A DNA stretch of 6,768 nt. Source: SVQP01 sp045660125. GTDB taxonomy: Bacteria > Bacillota > Clostridia > Oscillospirales > CAG-272. Below are positions 1-4,953 of the stretch, in pieces. The notes below the pieces were generated by a model. It was not told the DNA's origin, did no database searches, and worked only from the letters and a program-made list of their open reading frames with translations. The position numbers and the translations under genes were made by a program. The stretch's first letter is position 1. Each line of letters opens with the position of its first letter. Location of the stretch: positions 1 through 6,768 of the forward strand of contig JAZRDG010000100.1 in NCBI GenBank assembly GCA_045660125.1. Direction: 5' to 3'.

Positions 1-496
1 CCTGCTTGGGAACCAGCGCAGCTACCGAGTCAATGACCACGCAATCGATCGCGCCCGAGCGCACCAGCGCCTCGGTGATCTCCAGAGCATCCTCACCGCA
101 ATCGGGCTGGGAAACCAGCAGATTGTTAATATCCACGCCCAAAGCCTTTGCATACACGGGGTCAAGCGCGTGCTCCGCGTCAATAAACGCAGCCTCGCCG
201 CCTGCCTTTTGCACCTCTGCTACGATGTGAAGCGCAACCGTAGTCTTACCCGAGGTCTCGGGACCAAAGATCTCATTAATTCTGCCCTTGGGCACGCCGC
301 CGTTACCCAGCGCCATGTCAAGCGTCAACGATCCCGTAGGAACTGCCTGCACCTCCATGTGCGCGTTCTCGCCCAGACGCATAACCGCGCCTGCGCCAAA
401 CTCACGCTCGATCTGCGCCATTGCGGTATTGAGCGCTCTTTGCTTATCCATCTTAGTATCCGTAACAACCTCTGTTGCAACTGCTTTTCTTGCCAT
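1..496 (-). CDS. recA: RecA recombinase, N-terminal part (runs off the left edge)
   Basis: RecA is the cytoplasmic ATP-dependent recombinase that forms filaments on single-stranded DNA, pairs homologous strands and activates LexA-type self-cleavage. The first 165 codons are present; the C-terminal half lies outside the window. Visible landmarks are the MRLG stretch (residues 39-42), Walker A GPETSGKT (78-85), IDAEHALDP with the catalytic glutamate E108, the LLVSQPD segment, and Walker B VVIDSVAAL with D156. Spacings match E. coli RecA with a constant offset of 12 residues (E96 and D144 there). The start MARKAVATE is chosen because an AAGGAA ribosome binding site (504-509 on the + strand) lies 7 nt upstream, and no alternative start has one. 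The gene is driven by a perfect consensus promoter (555-583) and is divergent from the kinase-like gene at 761. Identification is secure; the only limit is the truncation by the window edge. Confidence 0.98.
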   Translation of the reverse strand, partial: MARKAVATEVVTDTKMDKQRALNTAMAQIEREFGAGAVMRLGENAHMEVQAVPTGSLTLDMALGNGGVPKGRINEIFGPETSGKTTVALHIVAEVQKAGGEAAFIDAEHALDPVYAKALGVDINNLLVSQPDCGEDALEITEALVRSGAIDCVVIDSVAALVPKQ

Positions 497-554
497 AATA
501 ATATTCCTTCCCTTCCGCCCCCGAGTGCGGGAGCCCTCATTCTTTTATGGCAAT

Positions 555-583
555 ATTATACACCCTCGCGCACGCTTTGTCAA
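555..583 (-). promoter_or_regulatory. Sigma-A promoter of recA
   Basis: Read on the minus strand, TTGACA (578-583) and TATAAT (555-560) are separated by exactly 17 nt, a perfect vegetative promoter. Transcription should start near 548, giving a leader of about 50 nt. That leader contains a small CCCG/CGGG hairpin (520-531) and the AAGGAA ribosome binding site. Full consensus suggests strong basal expression, possibly held down by a repressor. Confidence 0.9.
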
Positions 584-603
584 TAGGTTTTGCAAATGTT
601 TTG

Positions 604-617
604 TTCCGAAATCGGAA
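604..617. promoter_or_regulatory. Perfect 14-bp palindrome, candidate operator
   Basis: TTCCGAAATCGGAA is a perfect inverted repeat (arms TTCCGA/TCGGAA, 2-bp centre). It lies 20 bp upstream of the recA -35 box, in the shared recA/kinase control region. It does not match the usual Firmicute SOS box (GAAC-N4-GTTC). Its position suggests a regulator site for recA, the divergent gene or both; the regulator is unknown. Confidence 0.45.
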
Positions 618-655
618 TTTTATTTTTGGCAACCATTTGATGCAGGTTCCCTTTA

Positions 656-669
656 TTCCGATTTTGGAT
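656..669. promoter_or_regulatory. Imperfect second copy of the 14-bp palindrome
   Basis: TTCCGATTTTGGAT differs at two positions from the minus-strand reading of the palindrome at 604-617 (TTCCGATTTCGGAA). The two centres are 52 bp apart, close to five helical turns, which would put bound proteins on the same DNA face. This copy lies 34 bp upstream of the kinase-like gene's -35 box. It could be a weaker half of a cooperative operator, or chance. Confidence 0.3.
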
Positions 670-703
670 GACGAAGTCAACCAACAAGACGGGTCAGACG
701 AGA

Positions 704-733
704 TTGACAAGTCCCCTTTTCTCGTGTTATAAT
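704..733 (+). promoter_or_regulatory. Sigma-A promoter of the kinase-like gene
   Basis: TTGACA (704-709) and TATAAT (728-733) are both full consensus with an 18-nt spacer. Transcription should start near 740, only about 20 nt before the ATG at 761. That leaves just enough room for the GGGAGGTGG ribosome binding site at 748-756. Confidence 0.85.
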
Positions 734-760
734 ATAGTAGTTGAGTTGGGAGGTGGACAT

Positions 761-1264
761 ATGAAAATAGCTGTGATAGGCTTTAGCGGTGCCGGAAAAT
801 CCACGCTGGCCGCAGCACTCGGGAAGCATTATGACATTCCCGTATTACACATGGATGCAATTCATTTTTTACCGAATTGGGTGGAGCGCGATGACGCCGA
901 CATGCTCCGCGACGTGCAGCAGTTTCTTTCCGAGCACGATTCGTGGGTCATCGATGGCAATTACTCGCGCATCTTGTTTGACGCGCGAATAGAGCAAGCG
1001 GATCGCATCGTCATTCTGCAATTCAATCGCCTGGTCTGCTTCTGGCGCGCATATCGGCGCTCGCTGCGCTATAAAAACCAGACGCGCCCCGACATGGCGC
1101 CCGGCTGCTACGAGAAATTTGATCGAGAATTTGCGCGTTGGGTTTTGTTTGAGCAAAAGCGAAAAGTCAGGCGCTACAAGCTGCTGCAAGAGCAGTACGG
1201 TAATAAGATCACCATGATCCGCAACCAACGGCAGCTGGATAAATTCATGAAAAACCAGGTTTAG
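761..1264 (+). CDS. Small P-loop NTPase, FlaR-like (adenylate-kinase-related, 'DNA topology modulation' type)
   Basis: A 167-residue soluble nucleoside-monophosphate-kinase-like protein. It has a Walker A GFSGAGKST (residues 7-15), the LHMDAIHFLPNW segment (29-40) and the WVIDGNYS motif (62-69) that marks FlaR/topology-modulation P-loop proteins. It also has an arginine-rich lid stretch (R96, R99, R100, R103) and a basic C-terminal helix. Relatives are similarly short and probably phosphorylate or bind a small substrate; the true substrate is not established, and the 'topology' name is historical. The start at 761 is chosen because the GGAGG ribosome binding site sits 7-8 nt upstream and the protein then begins MKIAVIGF. 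The frame is open further upstream (to 668), but that would place the start upstream of the promoter. It is a single-gene unit divergent from recA, with no terminator until 1455-1484. The fold is secure; the function is not. Confidence 0.85.
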   Translation: MKIAVIGFSGAGKSTLAAALGKHYDIPVLHMDAIHFLPNWVERDDADMLRDVQQFLSEHDSWVIDGNYSRILFDARIEQADRIVILQFNRLVCFWRAYRRSLRYKNQTRPDMAPGCYEKFDREFARWVLFEQKRKVRRYKLLQEQYGNKITMIRNQRQLDKFMKNQV

Positions 1265-1454
1265 CGCACCCGATCAACCGAACGATGCAATGCGTTGAAA
1301 AGTCCGGAAACCGTCCTCTGCAAACTTTAATTTACGTACAGCGCGGCAGGAGTAAGGCCCTGCCCTGCACGAATTGGCTTTGATGTAAGCAATTCCGTAT
1401 TCAAAAAAGGAGCTATGCCGCACCGGTCTGTAAAATTAGCGATAAAATAACACC
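1265..1454. repeat. Noncoding stretch with two hairpins, possible dispersed repeat remnant
   Basis: No credible gene is present. Two small stem-loops are visible. GGCAGG/CCTGCC (1345-1350 with 1359-1364) encloses an 8-nt loop. GAATT-GCTT/AAGC-AATTC (1371-1395) has one bulged G. The + frame from 1331 to 1450 is open for 39 codons and ends at TAA, but has no useful start: an ATG at 1414 follows AAAAAAGGAG by only 2 nt and gives 11 residues. The translated fragments (KVRKPSSANFNLRT in one frame, then KKGAMPHRSVKL in another) resemble peptides I associate with dispersed intergenic repeats of gut clostridia. That recollection cannot be checked here. Confidence 0.3.
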
Positions 1455-1484
1455 AAAAATGCCCGGCATACGCCGAGCATTTTT
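1455..1484. terminator. Bidirectional rho-independent terminator
   Basis: AAAAATGC-C-CGGC / GCCG-A-GCATTTTT forms a stem of about 13 pairs with one C/A mismatch and an ATAC loop, flanked by A and T runs on both sides. It begins 15 bp past the stop of the membrane protein on the minus strand and about 190 bp past the kinase-like gene on the plus strand. It can therefore end both converging transcripts. Confidence 0.85.
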
Positions 1485-1498
1485 ATATATGATCGCTT

Positions 1499-3262
1499 TT
1501 AATTGACCGGTTCATCCGGTACAGGCGCACGATCTCTGTCAACGGTTGCGTTCACTTCGCTGTCCCAAGCAATAGAGATCTTTGAGCCATCGTAAGTTAA
1601 AACACCCGTACGAACCGCGTCATTCTCCCGATATTTCGTCTCTTTGACACACAGAACACCGTCTCTCAAAAACAGATAATAATCATTATAGCCTCTGTTC
1701 TCCATCGTGAAAATCGTTTCCTTGGTTGTGAAATCAATAATCACAATACGCATATCCGTCATGCCGCTGCCACACCCCATGCCAAAGCAAAGCTCGCGAT
1801 AACCGTCACCCGTCAAATCACTCAAGTAAAAGCTGCTGCAATGATATCCGGGTCCACCGATCAACTGCTCGCCATCCGCATATATCACGCCGTCTTCTCT
1901 GCGCTCAACCACTGCGTTATCAAATTCGGCCAAAGGAACCGAAAAATACGGATATCTTTCACTGTCATCGGGGTGGCGGCTATCCCATATTCTCAAACCA
2001 TTCCCATATACCTTGCCGCTGTCCGGGGTTGGCGAATCGGGTTCGGTGTCTTTTGTAACGCCAGAATCCCCATACCCCTCGACGGGCTCGGTCAGGCAAG
2101 CCAAGAACCAAGTTGCATCACTCAAGCTCATTTCGCTTTCTGCGTCATCATACACCACTTTCATGTGGCACTCCAACGCAATTCTGCCGTCCGGCAAAAC
2201 CATGATATTACCGATATTCGTTTCGGATTCGATGCATCCTGCGACTGTCTGTTCCATATAGACAGTGACCTTGTCGATCAACTCCTGCGGAATCTCCGTC
2301 AGATAGCGCAAAGCACCCAGGTAAGCCATATCCACATAAATGACATTACCGGCGAGGTCAAAACGAACGGTCATACCGTCACAGCTCCCGAAGTCTCCAA
2401 TGTATCTGTTATATCTGCAGATAAAATAGTAGTTATTTCGGTCGATGCTCACGGTGTACGCCTCGGGGTCACGCACGTTTTGCGACAAAATATCATACGC
2501 GGTATCGATCATGGTCTGTTCATCTGCAAGCGTGGGTGAAGGCGAAGATGCTTTGCTGATCTCCCAATATACACACTCGCCCGTTTGAGCGTCTGCATAG
2601 GCGGTGTAGTATGTTTTATCTACCTTGAGCTCATACACGTGCACCGCTTGACTGTATAACGATTGCGTAATAGAATATGCGTACGGTAAGATTCGATACT
2701 CCTCGTAAGAGTCCCCCAGAGGAGCCAAATAATAGTCGGTGGCATTCGGGTCTAGATATTCTTCTCCGTAAGCATTGATATCTACATAGCCTTGGAAATA
2801 ATCCCCACCGGAATCCGCAATGCCGTAAGTCAAGTATTCCGGTTCATCCAGATATGCCCCGTAGCGCATACTCTTAAAAGCGTAATCCGGATATTGCGAC
2901 TGCGTCAGCACATTCAAAACAGGCGTGCTTTGCAGCAGCTCCCACATAGGTTTTGACAAAGTTTGCTCCAGCTTCTCCGCTGTTTGCTCCTGCCAAGGCT
3001 TAAAGCCCTTGATCCCATTGAGCTGCTCGGTCAGTGCTGCCGAATCCCCCTGCAAAATCGCTCTGCCTGCGGGGTGCGCCAGCATGCCGACAGGCACGCA
3101 CGCGCCGATCAGCAAAGCAAGGCAAGCGGCAACAGCAAGGATGCGCAGGGTGCGCTTTTTGCGGTACGCCTTGTGGGAAAGATGCACATCCATTTGGCGA
3201 TATCTATCCAAAATTTGATCGTCAAGATCGCCTAAAAGTCTGAAAAATCGCTCTTTTCTCAT
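1499..3262 (-). CDS. Membrane-anchored partner (putative anti-sigma/sensor) of sigma factor A, one repeat domain plus FG-GAP-like C-terminus
   Basis: A 587-residue single-pass membrane protein, probably N-in. Residues 1-40 form a charged cytoplasmic tail (basic LSHKAYRKKRTLR at 28-40), 41-62 a hydrophobic membrane helix, and 63-124 a helical linker. A repeat-type domain follows at about 125-395, with markers YGAYL (134-138), TGEC (227-230), VRDPEAY (263-269), PDGRIALEC (357-365) and LTEPVE (390-395). A proline/serine linker (about 404-415) leads to a C-terminal domain whose DLTGDGYRELCFG (482-494) resembles an FG-GAP/VCBS calcium-loop segment. It starts on the ATGA overlap with the sigma gene, with AAAGGAGG 10 nt upstream inside that gene, so translation is probably coupled. 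The layout suggests it sequesters the sigma factor through its tail and senses something outside. This is inference: no zinc-finger anti-sigma motif (HxxxCxxC) is seen. Its tail and helix are nearly identical to those of the protein at 4123-6597. A bidirectional terminator follows. Confidence 0.8.
   Translation of the reverse strand: MRKERFFRLLGDLDDQILDRYRQMDVHLSHKAYRKKRTLRILAVAACLALLIGACVPVGMLAHPAGRAILQGDSAALTEQLNGIKGFKPWQEQTAEKLEQTLSKPMWELLQSTPVLNVLTQSQYPDYAFKSMRYGAYLDEPEYLTYGIADSGGDYFQGYVDINAYGEEYLDPNATDYYLAPLGDSYEEYRILPYAYSITQSLYSQAVHVYELKVDKTYYTAYADAQTGECVYWEISKASSPSPTLADEQTMIDTAYDILSQNVRDPEAYTVSIDRNNYYFICRYNRYIGDFGSCDGMTVRFDLAGNVIYVDMAYLGALRYLTEIPQELIDKVTVYMEQTVAGCIESETNIGNIMVLPDGRIALECHMKVVYDDAESEMSLSDATWFLACLTEPVEGYGDSGVTKDTEPDSPTPDSGKVYGNGLRIWDSRHPDDSERYPYFSVPLAEFDNAVVERREDGVIYADGEQLIGGPGYHCSSFYLSDLTGDGYRELCFGMGCGSGMTDMRIVIIDFTTKETIFTMENRGYNDYYLFLRDGVLCVKETKYRENDAVRTGVLTYDGSKISIAWDSEVNATVDRDRAPVPDEPVN
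2078..2890 (-). repeat. Single repeat domain within the module A membrane protein
   Basis: Encodes residues 125-395, related to both copies in the module B partner. Landmarks are MRYGAYL, DAQTGEC, VRDPEAY, NRYIGDF, YLGAL, PDGRIALEC and LTEPVE. The order and spacing of these marks are the same in all three copies. Confidence 0.75.
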
Positions 3263-3840
3263 ACGTCGATCCCCTCCTTTGCAAAGCGGTCACGCAGCTC
3301 GCGCTTGATCAGGACAAGCTCCTTGTTGACCGTGGACGTGCTGCAGCCAAGACGCGCCGCGATCTGCGCAATGGTAAACGAATAGAAAAAGCGTGAGACA
3401 AAAATGTACATTCTGCGATTGGTCGTGCCTACCAGGTACGCGCCTACAACGCGTCTGACCGTGTCCGAAAGCGCATCATCGTCCGCACCGTGAGGGTCGG
3501 GCAAAAAGTCCTGCACCTCATCCATGGGGCAGATCGCCTCTCTGGGCACACGCCCCTTTCGTTGCCGCATATCATACCGATTGAGCGAGAGATTGCGCGT
3601 GATCTTTGCCAAAAACGCGTGGAAAATGCTTGGTCTTTCGGGTGGAATGGCATTCCACGTGCACAAATACGTATCCTGCAGGCATTCCTCTGCGTCCTGC
3701 TCGTTGGCAAGGATGTTATACGCCACCGTGTTCAGATAGGTACTGTATTTCTTGTCGGTTTCGGCAATGGCGCGCTCCTCGCGCGCGAAATACAGATCGA
3801 TGATCTGCTCGTCGGTCAATACATCGCGTTCTTTCTCCAT
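3259..3840 (-). CDS. ECF-type RNA polymerase sigma factor (module A)
   Basis: A 193-residue sigma-70 family protein with only regions 2 and 4, as in extracytoplasmic-function factors. Region 2 spans about 12-95, with the DAEECLQDTYLCTWNAIPP segment (49-67) for core polymerase and -10 contacts. An acidic linker (about 105-125) precedes region 4 (about 140-186), with the helix-turn-helix TIAQIAARLGCSTSTVNKEL (156-175) for -35 recognition. The start at 3840 (MEKERDVL) is chosen because AAAGGAG (3848-3854) lies 7 nt upstream. An in-frame ATG at 3870 would add 10 residues but has no ribosome binding site. The stop codon overlaps the next gene's start by 4 bp. It probably directs a small regulon in response to a signal relayed by that membrane protein. 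The regulon cannot be read from this window, though self-activation is common in such modules. Region 4 is nearly identical to that of the second sigma gene at the right edge. Confidence 0.93.
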   Translation of the reverse strand: MEKERDVLTDEQIIDLYFAREERAIAETDKKYSTYLNTVAYNILANEQDAEECLQDTYLCTWNAIPPERPSIFHAFLAKITRNLSLNRYDMRQRKGRVPREAICPMDEVQDFLPDPHGADDDALSDTVRRVVGAYLVGTTNRRMYIFVSRFFYSFTIAQIAARLGCSTSTVNKELVLIKRELRDRFAKEGIDV

Positions 3841-3847
3841 ACAAACA

Positions 3848-3854
3848 CTCCTTT
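3848..3854 (-). promoter_or_regulatory. Ribosome binding site deciding the sigma A start
   Basis: AAAGGAG on the minus strand lies 7 nt before the ATG at 3840. It selects that codon over the in-frame ATG at 3870, which is preceded only by TCTATATAG. Confidence 0.85.
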
Positions 3855-3917
3855 CCGTAGGTCCTTTCATCTATATAGACAGATTTTTTGTGAAAGTGTG
3901 TAAAAATATCTGATTTT

Positions 3918-3946
3918 ATTATACCAGAAAATCAAATTGTTTGCAA
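3918..3946 (-). promoter_or_regulatory. Promoter of the sigma A operon (extended -10)
   Basis: On the minus strand, TTGCAA (3941-3946), a 17-nt spacer and TATAAT (3918-3923) preceded by TGG form a vegetative promoter with an extended -10 element that compensates for the weaker -35. Transcription should begin near 3911, giving a leader of about 70 nt. A second, ECF-like start closer to the gene is possible (see findings). Confidence 0.75.
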
Positions 3947-3960
3947 GAGAAGGTTCCATT

Positions 3961-4071
3961 GCAGGCAGAGGCGGGCGACCGCAGGTCGCCCCTACGAGTG
4001 CGAGGTTAAAATATTGTTCAACCCAATATATAAATTCCCGTAGGGGCGATCATTGATCGCCCGCTGCCTGC
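3961..4071. repeat. Palindromic miniature element (REP/MITE-like)
   Basis: Two inverted arms (3961-3996 and 4039-4071) match over GCAGGCAG, CGGGCGA and TCGCCCCTACG. They enclose an AT-rich 42-bp core. Each arm is itself a palindrome: GGGCGACC-gca-GGTCGCCC (3973-3991) and GGGCGATCA-t-TGATCGCCC (4044-4062). The core adds ATATTG/CAATAT (4011-4029). No coding capacity and no clear target duplication at the edges is seen. It sits exactly between the terminator of one sigma module and the promoter of the next. Units of the GTAGGGGCGATC...GATCGCCC kind are familiar to me as multicopy elements in Firmicute genomes; copy number here is unknown. Confidence 0.75.
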
Positions 4072-4084
4072 CCTAACTAACAAA

Positions 4085-4108
4085 CAGCCGCGGCTTTCGC
4101 CGCGGCTG
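4085..4108 (-). terminator. Terminator after the module B membrane protein
   Basis: A perfect 10-bp GC-rich stem CAGCCGCGGC/GCCGCGGCTG closes a 4-nt loop (GAAA on the minus strand). It begins about 14 bp past the stop at 4123. The following tract, TTTGTTAGTTAG, is only moderately T-rich, so termination may be incomplete. Confidence 0.7.
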
Positions 4109-4122
4109 CTTGCTTAATTCTT

Positions 4123-4953
4123 TTATTGAATGGGTTCTGTCAAGTAAAACAACACCCCAATTTGTTTTTGATATCCATCGGCATCGGCCATAATGTAACA
4201 GTCTATTGCCAATCTGCCGTCCTCTGTAATCGTCAATCCCCTAATTCTTCCGTAATATCCATCATAATAGTCATCATCTCTTGGCGAAATCTCGCACATG
4301 GTTTGTACAATTGCATCAGTCAGATACTTTGGAACTTGCTCAACACCTTGCATTGCCCCATAGAATGTTATCATGTAGGATTTCACCTTGCCGGTTTGGC
4401 GATCTACCCATACCTTAACGGTATCGCAGGTTTCATAATCACCGACGCATCGGCCAAACTCCACTGTATACGCGGTCTTTGACGATCCACTCGAGATCAT
4501 TTGATATTGCTCGGAATCCTCAACCAACGTTTTCAAATATTCCTCTGCGATTTCTATTGCACGGTTAATGTTCACACCTACGCCTGAAGCGCTTACATCC
4601 TCCACGTTGAAAAACACACACGCACCCGTCACCTGATCGATCCATGCCGTAAACGTACGTGCGCCGCTTTGCAGCTCATAGCTGTGAACATCCTGCACCA
4701 TAGCGCACATATTGTACTCGCCGTCCTGACCGTGTGTGCGAGAACAACGATAGTTCAATTCGACCGTTTCTCCGCCAAAGGTCACCACCGCGGTCGCAGG
4801 AGCATCCGGATCTCTGTACTCTCGTATTTTCAAATCAATATCCGCCTGCATCCCCGCAAATTGCGGTGCCTTATCATATTCATGAGAGGTGCTGTATATA
4901 TGAAATTCCGGGGTTTGCAAAAATGCACCGTACTCCGTATTTGTCCAAGCACT
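4123..4953 (-). repeat. Repeat domain copy 2 within the module B membrane protein
   Basis: Encodes residues 549-824, ending the protein. Landmarks line up with copy 1: NTEYGAFL, IDQVTGAC, VEDSEQY, GRCVGDY, FYGAM, EDGRLAIDC and LTEP. The VRDPEEY motif has drifted, and the loop before EDG is longer and rich in D and Y. Confidence 0.75.

Noticed and set aside
170..586. A 138-codon open frame on the + strand
   Set aside because: It is a shadow of recA, which is unmistakable on the other strand, and it runs through the recA promoter.
668..760. A 31-residue N-terminal extension of the kinase-like protein
   Set aside because: It would start upstream of the TTGACA/TATAAT promoter. The extension lacks a ribosome binding site, while GGAGG sits correctly before the ATG at 761.
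1414..1450. An 11-residue peptide gene on the + strand
   Set aside because: The AAGGAG-like site is only 2 nt from the ATG, too close for initiation, and the frame ends within the AT-rich approach to the terminator.
1841..2539. A 232-codon open frame on the + strand
   Set aside because: It is antisense to the repeat-domain region of the module A membrane protein, with no ribosome binding site and no recognisable domain.
3841..3870. A 10-residue extension of sigma factor A from the ATG at 3870
   Set aside because: No ribosome binding site precedes that ATG, whereas AAAGGAG lies 7 nt before the ATG at 3840. The extension would also translate that site.
3961..4071. CRISPR array
   Set aside because: There are only two arms, in opposite orientation, with internal palindromes and no evenly spaced direct repeats.
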